Source: Bacteroides sp. (lineage in GTDB: Bacteria > Bacteroidota > Bacteroidia > Bacteroidales > Muribaculaceae). From it: 64,000 nt of DNA. The DNA is taken from NCBI GenBank assembly GCA_014801955.1, contig JAAVDE010000038.1, positions 1-64,000 of the forward strand, read 5' to 3'. Below the pieces are notes generated by a model. The model was not told where the DNA came from, made no database searches, and saw nothing but the letters and a program-made list of their open reading frames with translations. The position numbers were made by a program, and so were the translations under genes. Positions within the stretch are counted from its first letter, which is position 1. Each line of letters begins with the position of its first letter. Below, piece after piece: positions 33,399-43,062 of the stretch.

Positions 33399-35056
33399 TT
33401 AGCCGACTCCATATTGCCAACTACGCCCTCATTGATTCGCTCAACATCGAGTTCACCGAGGGGCTTAACATAATAACCGGCGAAACCGGCGCCGGCAAGT
33501 CGATTATTCTTGGCGCTCTGGGCCTGCTGCTCGGCGCGCGCGCCGATGCAAAGGCTATTCGCCGCAGCGACTGCAAGTCGGTTGTCGAGGCGATTTTCAA
33601 CGTTGAGGGCCTGGAGGCTCTCGCGGCCTGGGCCGAGGAAAACAATCTCGACTGGGACGCGCGGGAGTGCATTTTGCGTCGCGAAATTACCCCGTCGGGC
33701 CGTTCGCGGGCGTTTGTTAACGACACTCCCGTGAACCTTACTCAGCTTGCCGAGCTTGGCTCTCAGCTGATCGACATTCATTCGCAGAACCAAAACCGAC
33801 TGCTGGCTTCGCCCGACTATCAGCTAAAGATTGTTGACAGCATTGCCGATAACGCCGCGCTGCTTGGCCGCTATCAGAGCGATTATTCCGCATGGCGCAA
33901 GGCCGTCAGGGCGCTCGATGCCGCTCAGAAAGCGCTTGAACAGAACCGCGCAGACCAGGAGTTCATTGCCTTTAGACTGGCGCAGCTCGATGAGGCGCAG
34001 CTCGTTGCCGGCGAGCAGGAGGAGCTTGAAAATGAACGCGAGCTGCAGTCCAACATGACCGAAATCAAGCAGTTGCTGACCGAGGCGCTCGACAGTCTGA
34101 CCAACGGCGAGAGCTCCGTGCTTGCCAACCTGTCGCAGGCTGTGGAAGCGACCGAGGGATTGTCGGAAGTATTGGAAGACGCTACCGAGCTGGCCCGTCG
34201 CCTCGACTCAGCACGCCTTGAAATTCAAGATATTACGGAAACTCTTTCCGATTATGACTCCAACCTCGGCGCTGACCCCTCGGCGCTGGAGCAGATCGAA
34301 GAGCGCCTGAGCGACCTTTATTCGCTTGAGCGGCGCCACGGCGTTGAAACCGTTGAGCAACTGATTCAGATTCGCGAAGATTTGCGCTCGCGCCTCGAGG
34401 CCATCGACAATGGCGATATGGCAATCGACGAACTGCGTCGGGCGGCGGATGTAGCCCTGAAGGCCGCAACGGCAACCGCCGCCAAACTGTCGGCCCGCCG
34501 CCGCGAGGCCGCCATGACCTTTGCCGACGAGCTGATTGAGGTTGCTCGCCCGCTGGGCATGCCTAATCTGCGCTGCGAGGTTGCCATCGAGCCGCTGAAG
34601 GCGCTGTCGCCTTCGGGCGCCGACGCGCTTGAGTTCCGCTTTGCGTTCAACAAGAATCAGCAGCCGCAGACCGTTGGCGGTTCGGCCAGTGGCGGCGAAG
34701 TGTCGCGCCTGATGCTGTCGATTAAATCGATCGTTGCCGGCCGGCTGCAATTGCCGTCAATAGTGTTTGACGAGGTCGATACCGGCGTTTCCGGCGACGT
34801 TGCCAACCGCATGGGCGCAATGATGCTGAACATTTCAAAAAAACTACAGGTTATAACGATAACCCACCTGCCGCAGGTTGCGGCCCGTGGCGTCAGTCAC
34901 TACAAGGTGTTTAAGGAAGATGATTCCGAGGCGACCCACACGCGGATTCGCCGCCTCGGGGCCGACGAGCGTCGCGGCGAGCTGGCCCTGATGCTCAGCG
35001 GTTCATCGACCGATGCCGCCGCTTTGGCCAACGCCGATTCGTTGTTAAATAAGTAA
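33395..35056 (+). CDS. recN: DNA repair protein RecN
   Basis: SMC-like ATPase involved in double-strand break repair. The 553-aa protein has Walker A GETGAGKS (29-36), a central coiled-coil region (about 155-370, rich in Glu, Gln and Leu), the signature GGSASGGEVSRLMLSIK and the Walker B segment IVFDEVDTGVSG. Head and arm lengths are as expected. It overlaps porD by 4 nt and is followed after 2 nt by rlmB. Confidence 0.96.
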   Translation: MISRLHIANYALIDSLNIEFTEGLNIITGETGAGKSIILGALGLLLGARADAKAIRRSDCKSVVEAIFNVEGLEALAAWAEENNLDWDARECILRREITPSGRSRAFVNDTPVNLTQLAELGSQLIDIHSQNQNRLLASPDYQLKIVDSIADNAALLGRYQSDYSAWRKAVRALDAAQKALEQNRADQEFIAFRLAQLDEAQLVAGEQEELENERELQSNMTEIKQLLTEALDSLTNGESSVLANLSQAVEATEGLSEVLEDATELARRLDSARLEIQDITETLSDYDSNLGADPSALEQIEERLSDLYSLERRHGVETVEQLIQIREDLRSRLEAIDNGDMAIDELRRAADVALKAATATAAKLSARRREAAMTFADELIEVARPLGMPNLRCEVAIEPLKALSPSGADALEFRFAFNKNQQPQTVGGSASGGEVSRLMLSIKSIVAGRLQLPSIVFDEVDTGVSGDVANRMGAMMLNISKKLQVITITHLPQVAARGVSHYKVFKEDDSEATHTRIRRLGADERRGELALMLSGSSTDAAALANADSLLNK

Positions 35057-35058
35057 TC

Positions 35059-35814
35059 ATGGAAAAATCAGACTATATTTTCGGCATACGCGCGGTTTCC
35101 GAGGCTATTGAAGCCGGCCGCGATATTGACAAAATTCTCGTTAAAAAAGACCTTCAGGGCGAATTGATTGGCCCGCTGTTGCAGCTCGCCCGCGAAAACA
35201 AAGTTTTGGTGCGCCGCGTTCCCGGCCAGACCATTGACCGCATCACGCGCAAGAACCACCAGGGTGTGCTGGCGGTTTTGAGCGCCGTTACCTACCATCG
35301 GCTCGACCATCTGGTTCCCGAGCTATATGAAGAAGGGCGGCTGCCGTTCATCATCGTGCTCGACGGCATCACCGACGTTCGCAACTTCGGCGCCATTGCC
35401 CGCACCGCCGAGTGTGTTGGCGCCGACGCTATCGTCATTCCCGAACATGGCAGTGTCAGCGTTGGCGGCGACGCGGTGAAAACCTCGGCCGGCGCGTTGC
35501 TCCACCTGCCCGTTTGTCGCGAACGCTCGGCGGCGCTGGCTGTTAAGTTCCTGAAAGAGAATGGCTACAAGGTCGTTGCCGTTAGCGAGAAAAGCGCCGT
35601 TAACTACACTGAAATCGACTATACTGGCCCCGTGGCCCTGGTCATGGGCGCCGAAGACACCGGTATTTCGCCCGAAGTCATGAAACTGACCGACTGCTCG
35701 GCTGCGATTCCGATGTTTGGCAAAATCGGCTCGCTGAATGTTTCGGTAGCGGCGGGCGTTATGATGTATGAAGTGGTGCGTCAGCGCCTGAATGCTAACT
35801 TCGAGGTGAACTGA
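35059..35814 (+). CDS. rlmB: 23S rRNA 2'-O-methyltransferase RlmB (TrmH family)
   Basis: A SPOUT methyltransferase of 251 aa. The N-terminal substrate-binding domain (FGIRAVSEAIEAGRDIDKIL) is followed by the knotted domain with LDGITDVRNFGAIARTAE, VMGAEDTGIS and SLNVSVAAGVMMYE, the three SPOUT motifs. RlmB of E. coli modifies G2251 of 23S rRNA; this target is inferred. Its TGA shares one base with the ATG of the MATE gene, giving translational coupling. Confidence 0.93.
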   Translation: MEKSDYIFGIRAVSEAIEAGRDIDKILVKKDLQGELIGPLLQLARENKVLVRRVPGQTIDRITRKNHQGVLAVLSAVTYHRLDHLVPELYEEGRLPFIIVLDGITDVRNFGAIARTAECVGADAIVIPEHGSVSVGGDAVKTSAGALLHLPVCRERSAALAVKFLKENGYKVVAVSEKSAVNYTEIDYTGPVALVMGAEDTGISPEVMKLTDCSAAIPMFGKIGSLNVSVAAGVMMYEVVRQRLNANFEVN

Positions 35815-37196
35815 TGGCTGCAGGCGAATCACCGACTACTCTCGGAACCAAGTCGATTGGCCGCTTGCTGGTGCAATATTCCGTTCCGGCGGTTATTGCC
35901 AGCACCGTTACGTCGCTCTATAACATCATCGACTCCATCTTCATCGGGCGCGGCGTCGGGGCTATGGCAATTACCGGCCTGGCCATCTCCTTTCCGATGA
36001 TGAACCTGGTAATCGCCTTTGTTATGCTCATTGCGGTGGGCGGCGCGACTATCAGCTCCATTTTTCTCGGTCAGAAAGACGAGGCCAAGGCAACGAACGT
36101 GTTGCACAACGTTATTACGCTGAGCCTTGTCCATTCGGTCGTTTTCGGCGGCCTGTCGCTGTTTTTTCTCGACGACATTCTGACCATGTTCGGCGCAACG
36201 GCCGAAACCTTGCCCTACGCCCATGACTTCATGTTCGTTGTTCTGCTGGGAACGCCGATCGCCTATGTGTTCATTTCGCTCAACAACGTTATGCGCGCAA
36301 CCGGCTATCCGACAAAAGCTATGGTTTCGGCCCTGCTGTCGGTGATTGTCAACGTTATTCTCGCGCCGATATTCATTTTCGTGTTCGACTGGGGCATCCG
36401 CGGCGCGGCCTTCGCAACCGTGTGTGGCCAAACCTCTGCCTTCATCTGGGTAACCGTCCACTTTTGCTCGAAAAAGAGCTTTGTGCATTTTTCGCGTTCG
36501 GCGCGGTGGTTCGTGCCGTCGATAGCCAAGAAAATCTACGCTATCGGCATGTCGCCGTTCCTGATCAACGTCTGTGCCTGCGTGGTCGTTGTGTTCATCA
36601 ACAAATCGCTGCTCGAATATGGCGGCAGCGATGGCAACATGGCCGTCGGCGCCTTCGGCATCATTAACCGCGTAACGATGTTCTTCCTCATGATTGTTAT
36701 GGGCGTTACGCAGGGCATGCAGCCGATTCTCGGCTATAACTACGGCGCCGGAAACTGGAGTCGCGTTAAGAAAACCCTGAATCTCGGAATCTGGGTCGGA
36801 ACGGCAATAACGGTTGTCGGTTTTGCGATAACCATGATTATCCCCGATACCGTTACCCGCATGTTTACCGACGATTCGACCCTTATCCGCCTGAGCCGCG
36901 AAGGGTTCCGGATTGTTTTGCTCGCCTATCCATTCATCGGCTCGGCCATCGTTATCCAAAACTTTTTTCAGAGCATTGGAAAGCCGCAGCTGTCGATATT
37001 TCTCAGTGTTACCCGCCAGATGGTTTTTCTGTTGCCGCTGCTGCTGTGGTTCCCGACCATGTGGGGCCTCGACGGAGTGTGGGCTTCGATGGCCGCGAGC
37101 GATTTCACCTCATTTTTGCTAACAGTCGGAACTCTGATTGTTGTTAAACGCCGAATGAACCATGCGTACGCAAATTCAACTTCGAGTAAGTCCTGA
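35814..37196 (+). CDS. MATE family multidrug efflux transporter
   Basis: A 460-aa membrane protein with about 12 transmembrane helices in two similar halves, and MATE-like segments such as YNIIDSIFIGRGVGAMAITGLAISFP and IMGVTQGMQPILGYNYGAGN. It should exchange cations for drugs or metabolites at the inner membrane. It overlaps rlmB by 1 nt and the FAD enzyme gene by 35 nt. The substrate cannot be inferred. Confidence 0.93.
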   Translation: MAAGESPTTLGTKSIGRLLVQYSVPAVIASTVTSLYNIIDSIFIGRGVGAMAITGLAISFPMMNLVIAFVMLIAVGGATISSIFLGQKDEAKATNVLHNVITLSLVHSVVFGGLSLFFLDDILTMFGATAETLPYAHDFMFVVLLGTPIAYVFISLNNVMRATGYPTKAMVSALLSVIVNVILAPIFIFVFDWGIRGAAFATVCGQTSAFIWVTVHFCSKKSFVHFSRSARWFVPSIAKKIYAIGMSPFLINVCACVVVVFINKSLLEYGGSDGNMAVGAFGIINRVTMFFLMIVMGVTQGMQPILGYNYGAGNWSRVKKTLNLGIWVGTAITVVGFAITMIIPDTVTRMFTDDSTLIRLSREGFRIVLLAYPFIGSAIVIQNFFQSIGKPQLSIFLSVTRQMVFLLPLLLWFPTMWGLDGVWASMAASDFTSFLLTVGTLIVVKRRMNHAYANSTSSKS

Positions 37197-38715
37197 AGTG
37201 GCTTTCGAGCCGATGCGCCTGTGCGCGGAGGTGTCGACCGCGTTAGGTTGCGATGCCAACCGAATCACCGGCATTACGCCGCGCAAACGCAGTATTGACG
37301 CCCGCCAGCGGCGCGTAATGGTTAACCTTGACCTGATAGTGACCGTTGACGAACCTGCCGTAGACCCGATGGAGTTCGCGCAGATTCCCGACTATAAGCG
37401 CCTGCCGGCCAACGCGCCCGCGGCCATAGTTGTCGGCGCCGGTCCGGCCGGACTGTTTGCTGCGCTGAGGCTGATTGAGGAGGGCGTGCGCCCGATTCTG
37501 CTCGAGCGAGGCAAGGACGTGGACTCCAGGCGCCTGGATATGGCCCGCATATCGCGCGAGGGAATAGTCGATCCAAACAGCAACTACTGTTTCGGCGAAG
37601 GGGGAGCCGGCGCCTACTCCGACGGCAAGCTCTACACCCGCTCGAAAAAGCGCGGCCCTGTCGACAAGGTTCTGAGTATTCTGGTGGGTCACGGTGCGTC
37701 GCCCGACATTCTCGTTGACGCTCATCCACATATCGGTTCCGACCGGCTTCCCTCAATCATCAAGGCAATCCGTCAGCGCATCATTGCCTGCGGCGGCGAA
37801 GTGCGCTTCGGTGCAAGGGTTGACTCGCTGATAATAGACCAAGGCGAAGTCAAGGGCGTTCGTCTGGCCGATGGCGAAGAGATTTCGGGCCCGGTTGTGC
37901 TTGCAACCGGCCACTCCGCGCGCGACGTTTACCGCTCGCTCCAACGCGGCGGCGTTCGCCTCGAGCCTAAAGGCCTCGCCATTGGCGTTCGCCTCGAACA
38001 TCCCCAGCAACTCATTGACCAGCTGCAATATCATTCGCCAAAGGGTAGGGGGCGTTACCTCCCGGCTGCTGAATATTCGATGCTTACGCGCGTCGACGGG
38101 CGTGGCGTTTATTCGTTCTGCATGTGTCCGGGCGGCTACATCATCCCTGCGTCGAGCGAACCTGGGCTGCTGGTTGTCAACGGAATGTCGCCCGCCAACC
38201 GCGGCACCGACTGGGCCAACTCCGGCATGGTCGTTGAGCTGCTGCCCGAGGACGTTGAAGGCTCCTCGCCGCTGAAAATGATGGACTATCAGGAAGAAAT
38301 CGAACGCCGATTCTTCATGGCCGGCAATGGCTCGCAGGCCGCTCCGGCCCAGCGCATGACCGACTTCATTGCGGGCCGTCAGTCAAAGTCCCTACCCTCA
38401 ACCGCATATACGGCAGGCATTTACCCCGCCAGGGTTGACCAGCTGCTGCCCGAGGGCATTGCCCGCCGCCTGCAGCGAGGATTCGAAGACTTCAACCGAA
38501 AGCAGCGCGGATTTGCAACCGATCGGGCAACGGTTATCGGCTGCGAGACGCGCACCTCGGCGCCCGTTCGTATTCCCCGCGACCCCGAAACCCTCAGCCA
38601 CACCGAGCTGCGCGGCCTCTATCCCGCAGGCGAAGGCGCAGGCTATGCCGGCGGCATAGTTTCGGCTGCTATCGACGGCGACCGCGCCGCCGCAGCCCTC
38701 GCCTCCTCGCTATAA
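37162..38715 (+). CDS. FAD-dependent oxidoreductase of unknown substrate
   Basis: A 517-aa cytosolic flavoprotein. An N-terminal domain of about 85 residues (MRTQIQLRVSPEVA onward) precedes the dinucleotide fold with VVGAGPAGL (91-98) and ERGKDVDSRR. The GEGGAGAYSDGKLYTR segment, the ATGHSARDVY motif and the C-terminal GEGAGYAGGI are typical of a widespread uncharacterised FAD family. The start at 37162 keeps the N-terminal domain, although it overlaps the MATE gene by 35 nt. The substrate is unknown. Confidence 0.88.
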   Translation: MRTQIQLRVSPEVAFEPMRLCAEVSTALGCDANRITGITPRKRSIDARQRRVMVNLDLIVTVDEPAVDPMEFAQIPDYKRLPANAPAAIVVGAGPAGLFAALRLIEEGVRPILLERGKDVDSRRLDMARISREGIVDPNSNYCFGEGGAGAYSDGKLYTRSKKRGPVDKVLSILVGHGASPDILVDAHPHIGSDRLPSIIKAIRQRIIACGGEVRFGARVDSLIIDQGEVKGVRLADGEEISGPVVLATGHSARDVYRSLQRGGVRLEPKGLAIGVRLEHPQQLIDQLQYHSPKGRGRYLPAAEYSMLTRVDGRGVYSFCMCPGGYIIPASSEPGLLVVNGMSPANRGTDWANSGMVVELLPEDVEGSSPLKMMDYQEEIERRFFMAGNGSQAAPAQRMTDFIAGRQSKSLPSTAYTAGIYPARVDQLLPEGIARRLQRGFEDFNRKQRGFATDRATVIGCETRTSAPVRIPRDPETLSHTELRGLYPAGEGAGYAGGIVSAAIDGDRAAAALASSL

Positions 38716-38732
38716 TAATAGGAGGAGGTTAA

Positions 38733-39842
38733 TCAGTCTTTGATTGAGGGGAGGGATTTGGAGGTTTTGGCGCCCATGTCGCGGAGCTTTTCGGCTTTGC
38801 CAACGAGGTTGCCGGGGCCTTCGGAGAGTTTGCGTAGAGCGTCGGAGTGGGCGGTCTGAGCTCGGTTAAGAGCGTCGCCGACGCGGGTCAGGTCATTGTA
38901 GAATCCAACGAATTTGTCGTAGAGCTTGCCGGCTTCGTCGGCAATCTGGCGGGCGTTGCGCTGCTGGGCGTCGTGGCGCCACATCTGGCTGATGAGTTTC
39001 AGAACGGAAAACAGATGGGTGGGCGAAACGATGAGCACATGGCGGTTATAGGCTTCTTGCCACAGGTCGGGCTCGGCCTGCATGGCGGCGATATAGGCGC
39101 CCTCGTTGGGAATGAACATCATCGTGAAGTCGAGGCGACGGTCGGAGCCGACAAGGTCATGGTAGTTCTTAACGGCGAGTTCGCGAACATGGTTGCGCAC
39201 CGAAAGAACGTGGGCGCGGGTTGTGGCGGCACGGGCTTCGTCGGTCGGAGCGGAGCAGAGGTTGACGTATGCGGTCAGCGAGGCTTTGGAGTCGATAACG
39301 ACGCAGCCGCCGTCGGGGAAGTTAACGACCACGTCAGGGCGCAGGTTGCGGCCCTCGGAGTCACGAACGTTGGTTTGCACGGAAAATTCGCGTCCTTCGG
39401 TGAAGCCGGCCTGAACAAGGAGGGTTTCGAGAATCATTTCGCCCCAGTCGCCCTGGACCTTGCCGTTGCCGCGCAGGGCGTCGGCGAGCTGCCTGGCCTC
39501 GGAGCCGAGCGATTCGTTCAGTCGACGCAGTTCGTCGATTTTTTCGCGCAGGGCACCGCGTTCGGCGGCTTCGCGCGAGTATTTTTCGTCGATAACGCGG
39601 TTGAAGGTTTCGATGTTGCGCTGAAGGGGCGACAGCAGGTCGTTCATCTTCGATGTTGCCGAAGCATTGAGGCGCTCCTGCGATTCGCTGAGCAGGGCTG
39701 AAGCGATTTCGCGGAAACGCTGTTCCTGCTGTTCCGGACGGAGGGTTTCGGCGCGGGCGGCGCCGAGGCGGGCGCGGAGGGTAGCGGCGTAGACCGACAC
39801 TCCCAGCAGAGCCACGCTCAGGATTATTATGGCTGCAATCAT
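38733..39842 (-). CDS. rmuC: DNA recombination protein RmuC
   Basis: A 369-aa protein with an N-terminal membrane helix (residues 2-22), a coiled-coil region (about 25-120) and the conserved nuclease-like domain (GKVQGDWGEMILETLLVQAG, RPDVVVNFPDGGCVVIDSKASL). RmuC limits DNA inversions at short inverted repeats in E. coli, and a nuclease fold is proposed. It is convergent with the FAD enzyme gene and lies 26 nt downstream of the TonB-dependent receptor gene. Confidence 0.93.
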   Translation of the reverse strand: MIAAIIILSVALLGVSVYAATLRARLGAARAETLRPEQQEQRFREIASALLSESQERLNASATSKMNDLLSPLQRNIETFNRVIDEKYSREAAERGALREKIDELRRLNESLGSEARQLADALRGNGKVQGDWGEMILETLLVQAGFTEGREFSVQTNVRDSEGRNLRPDVVVNFPDGGCVVIDSKASLTAYVNLCSAPTDEARAATTRAHVLSVRNHVRELAVKNYHDLVGSDRRLDFTMMFIPNEGAYIAAMQAEPDLWQEAYNRHVLIVSPTHLFSVLKLISQMWRHDAQQRNARQIADEAGKLYDKFVGFYNDLTRVGDALNRAQTAHSDALRKLSEGPGNLVGKAEKLRDMGAKTSKSLPSIKD

Positions 39843-39868
39843 TATGGCGGCGGGTGGGGGGGAATGGT

Positions 39869-42277
39869 TTAGAAATCGATTGTTAGGCGAACGTTGAACT
39901 GGCGGCGGGTAAGATAGTTCGGAACGGCATACTGGATGTCGTTAACGTCGGTTACCCAGTAGTAGGAGCTAACGTTGGAAATGTCGAGCAGGTTGAAGCA
40001 GTCAACGCCGAGCCAGATGCTCTTGAAGTGGCGCCAGAAGTCGGCGCGCGCTTCCCGGCCTTCGGTGCGGGGCGAGAGCAGGGCGTAGCTCAGGCCAATG
40101 TCGACGCGCTTATAGGCCGGAGTGCGGAAATAGCCCTTGTCGCGGGTGGAGCGGGGCGGGGTAACCGGCAAACCGTCGGAAAAGATGCCGCGCAGCGAGA
40201 ACTTCAGTTTCGGGAAGCGCGGAAAATAGTCGGTGAAGTAGAGGGCCACGGAGTAGCGCTGATCGGTTGGGCGGGGAACCTTGACGCCGTTGAGCGTTTC
40301 CTGAGTTTTCATCAGCGAGAACGACAGCCAGGAGTCGCTGCCCGGAACGAACTGACCGAACAGCTTAACGTCGAGTCCCATCGCATAGCCGTTGCCGCCG
40401 TTAACGCCGGCATAGTTCAGCTTGAGGTTATCGATTTCGTAGGGAATCAGGCGGCTGAGGGCCTTATAGTATGCTTCGGCCGAGAATTTGAACGGACGGT
40501 TGAGCGTTCGGAACGAGTAGTCGGTTCCGAGAATGAACTGGAGCGAGCGCTGGGCCTTGATGTTATTGTTAAGGCGGATAATGGTGTTGCCGTCGGCGTC
40601 TTGAACCGGCTGGCGATATTCCTTGTAGAACGGCGACTGATAGTAGAGGCCGGTTGCAAAGCGGAATGCCCAGCTCGAGTTCTTTTCGGGCACGAAGCCG
40701 ACCGAGGCGCGGGGCGACACGAGGAACTCGCGGTTGAAACTCCAGTAGCTGGCACGAACGCCATAGTTGATTGTCCAGTAGCCGAGGGCGGAGCTCATTC
40801 TCCAGGCGTCTTGGGCGAACAGGGCCATGCGCGACGAGGTCAGGTCGTTGCGCGAGCGCTGGCTATAGATAACGCGCACGGCGTCGGGGTCGTAGGGCAG
40901 CGAGTAGCCGGCGGAGTCGCGCAGCTCCCATTCGCTCTGGCGATCCTGAATTTTTTCAATGTTATAGCTGAGGCCGTAGCTGAGGTTATGGTTGCTCAGG
41001 CCGGTGTTGCCGCGCAGCGAGAGGGTGAACACCGAGCCGCGCAGGCGGTTGCGGGCGTGCTCCTTGTAGCGCCCAACGCCGAGCTCGCCGCCAACCTCGC
41101 CGGCGCCGGCCTGGTCGAGCCAGTATTCGCCGGAAATGTCGTAGCTAACGAGTTCATTGGTGTAGTAGCCCGAGGCGAGCAGCGTAAAGTCGTTGGCGCG
41201 GTTGGGGCGAAAGTTGACCATCGCTGCGCCGAAGTAGGTTTCGAAGCGGTCTTTTTCGCGGCCATCGAAATAGACGGTGAACTGCTTGGCGTCGGTCGAC
41301 GTTCCGAAGTTGGTTTCGCGCGTCTGCGGTTTGAACTCGTAGTTATTGATTGAGATGTTGCCCAGCGCCGACAGCTTCCATTTCTGGTTAATGCGGAAGT
41401 TGAGGTTGGTTTGGTAGTCGAAATAGTTCGGGTTATATTCGCCGCGGGTTTCGAGCGAGGAGAGCAGAGAGTTGTTGCGTTTGTAGCGCACGCCGTGGAG
41501 CTGCGAAAAGCGCTGCGTTCCCTGGCCGATGGCGAGCGAGGCTCCCTGGAGCGACGCCGCTACCTGGCCTTCGAACGATTCGGGCTGGCGGTAGGTGATG
41601 TCGAGCACGGAGCTCATCTTATCGCCATACTCAGCCGAGAAGCCGCCGGTTGAGAAATTGACGTCCTTAACCATCGCCGGATTGATTACCGACAGTCCTT
41701 CCTGCTGGCCGGAGCTGATGAGCTGCGGGCGATAGACCTCGACGCCGTTGATGTAAACGGAGTTTTCGTCGTAGCTGCCGCCGCGCACCGAGAACTGCGA
41801 GCTCATTTCGTTCGACGAGTGAACGCCAGCCATAGTGGTCAGCAGCGACTCGACCGTGCCGCCGCTGGCGTCGGCCGCGAGCTTGTAGGCCTGATGGTCG
41901 ATGCGCTGCATGCCGTCGGTCTGCTTGCGAAACTCCGTTACTTCGACCTCGGCGAGCTCGGTCGAGGGGAGCATCTTAACGTTGAGCGTGACCGATTCTT
42001 TCGGGGCGATGAGTTTTCGGGTTATGTCGTGATAGCCGATGCAGTGGAAAACTACGGCGATGGTGTCGGCATCGGGAGCCGACAGGGAGTAGGCGCCATT
42101 GAGGTCGGAGTAGCAGCCGATGGCAGTTCCCTTGACTGAGACCTGCACGAACTCGAGCGGCTCGTTAGCGTCGCCGTCGCCGTGGGTCACCTTGCCGTGA
42201 ATCGTGACCTTGGCCTGAAGGGGTAGGGCGCTCAGCAGGGTGAATATTGTGAGTAGGAATTGGAGTCGGAGTTTCAT
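39869..42277 (-). CDS. TonB-dependent receptor with carboxypeptidase-like domain
   Basis: An 802-aa outer-membrane receptor. The signal peptide begins at the chosen start (42277; MKLRLQFLLTIFTLLSALPLQA); longer starts at 42283 and 42328 have no signal at the N-terminus. Residues about 24-112 form a carboxypeptidase-D regulatory-like domain, followed by a plug (MAGVHSSNEMSSQFSVRGG, VYINGVEVY) and a beta-barrel ending with an aromatic last strand (RRQFNVRLTIDF). There is no SusD gene, so this is not a polysaccharide-utilisation pair. The transported substrate is unknown. No standard promoter was seen in front of it. Confidence 0.92.
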   Translation of the reverse strand: MKLRLQFLLTIFTLLSALPLQAKVTIHGKVTHGDGDANEPLEFVQVSVKGTAIGCYSDLNGAYSLSAPDADTIAVVFHCIGYHDITRKLIAPKESVTLNVKMLPSTELAEVEVTEFRKQTDGMQRIDHQAYKLAADASGGTVESLLTTMAGVHSSNEMSSQFSVRGGSYDENSVYINGVEVYRPQLISSGQQEGLSVINPAMVKDVNFSTGGFSAEYGDKMSSVLDITYRQPESFEGQVAASLQGASLAIGQGTQRFSQLHGVRYKRNNSLLSSLETRGEYNPNYFDYQTNLNFRINQKWKLSALGNISINNYEFKPQTRETNFGTSTDAKQFTVYFDGREKDRFETYFGAAMVNFRPNRANDFTLLASGYYTNELVSYDISGEYWLDQAGAGEVGGELGVGRYKEHARNRLRGSVFTLSLRGNTGLSNHNLSYGLSYNIEKIQDRQSEWELRDSAGYSLPYDPDAVRVIYSQRSRNDLTSSRMALFAQDAWRMSSALGYWTINYGVRASYWSFNREFLVSPRASVGFVPEKNSSWAFRFATGLYYQSPFYKEYRQPVQDADGNTIIRLNNNIKAQRSLQFILGTDYSFRTLNRPFKFSAEAYYKALSRLIPYEIDNLKLNYAGVNGGNGYAMGLDVKLFGQFVPGSDSWLSFSLMKTQETLNGVKVPRPTDQRYSVALYFTDYFPRFPKLKFSLRGIFSDGLPVTPPRSTRDKGYFRTPAYKRVDIGLSYALLSPRTEGREARADFWRHFKSIWLGVDCFNLLDISNVSSYYWVTDVNDIQYAVPNYLTRRQFNVRLTIDF

Positions 42278-42685
42278 CACCATATAAACGCACGCGAGGC
42301 TCAAATATTGTGTGGCCGAGAATCGCATAATTCAGGGCGAGGGTAGGGGGGAGCGACAAAAAAGCGATTCTCAGAGGGCAAAAAGCCGATTTTTGTGAAC
42401 TTTTAGCGGGTGCAAGTCGTTGAAAGTGAAAGAGGTTATTAACCTCGCAGCGCACCTTGGCAACTATCGTTAATCAGATGCAAATAGACAACGGCCCGTT
42501 AAGCCGGCTCTGATTTACGAAAACGAATCGAATGTAAATGCAAACGCAAACACGGATGTTGCAATTCGAAATTTTAGAAATGTTAAAATTGAAAGCCGAG
42601 TTACAAAATGGAAATTTGCAAAACAAACAAGGTGTTTACGAATGAAGATTTACATAATTCGCCGATGGAGTTCAGAAATGCGTAG

Positions 42686-42730
42686 CCCGTAATTCCCAAA
42701 CGAAACTAAGATGTAAATGGGAATTATGGG
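42686..42730. repeat. Stem-loop in the AT-rich region
   Basis: CCCGTAATTCCC (42686-42697) pairs with GGGAATTATGGG (42719-42730) across a 21-nt loop; 11 of 12 positions are Watson-Crick and the other a wobble in RNA of one strand. There is no following T-tract, so it is not a typical terminator. Confidence 0.7.
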
Positions 42731-42871
42731 TGCTTAATATATTTTAACAATAGGGGTTGATATGTTGAAAACCAGCTTGTTGGTATAAGATGTTAAAGTT
42801 TTTGTTTATATCAATTGTAAATTATAGGTGATTTGGCGGATTGATGGGCGAATTTTGGTGCGTAACTGATT

Positions 42872-42907
42872 ATAAATCATATAAATCATATAAGTTTTAT
42901 AAGTATT
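42872..42907. repeat. Four tandem 9-bp units starting ATAA
   Basis: ATAAATCAT, ATAAATCAT, ATAAGTTTT and ATAAGTATT follow each other without gaps. Two units are identical and two are degenerate, but ATAA recurs every 9 bp. No DnaA box was seen nearby. Confidence 0.7.
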
Positions 42908-43030
42908 ACTGCAGGGAGATTGCTGCGCCGAAGTTGCTATTTGCAAATGTAATCAGGGAGGGTTTGCAGTTGAGTTTACAATTGAGATTGCGTTTGCAAA
43001 ATTGAGAAATTTGCAATTTGCGAAAATAAA

Positions 43031-43062
43031 TTTGGAAATTCAAATTATTATGTTTAACTTTG
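43031..43062 (+). promoter_or_regulatory. Promoter of the HTH gene
   Basis: TTTG (43031-43034), 20 nt, TAACTTTG (43055-43062). The -7 box overlaps one of the TTTGCA sites (43059-43064), so a protein bound there could block transcription. The ATG is at 43094. Confidence 0.75.

Noticed and set aside
35829..36959. A 376-codon open frame antisense to the MATE gene
   Set aside because: Its composition is extremely rich in Asp, Asn, His and Arg, as expected from the reverse strand of hydrophobic codons, and no domain is visible.
42278..42480. Cobalamin or other riboswitch before the TonB-dependent receptor
   Set aside because: No B12-box or other conserved riboswitch core was seen on the minus strand; only a simple inverted repeat is present.
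42872..42907. Possible chromosomal replication origin
   Set aside because: No cluster of DnaA boxes was found, dnaA is not nearby, and only an isolated TTATCCAC-like string occurs far away near 49.78 kb.
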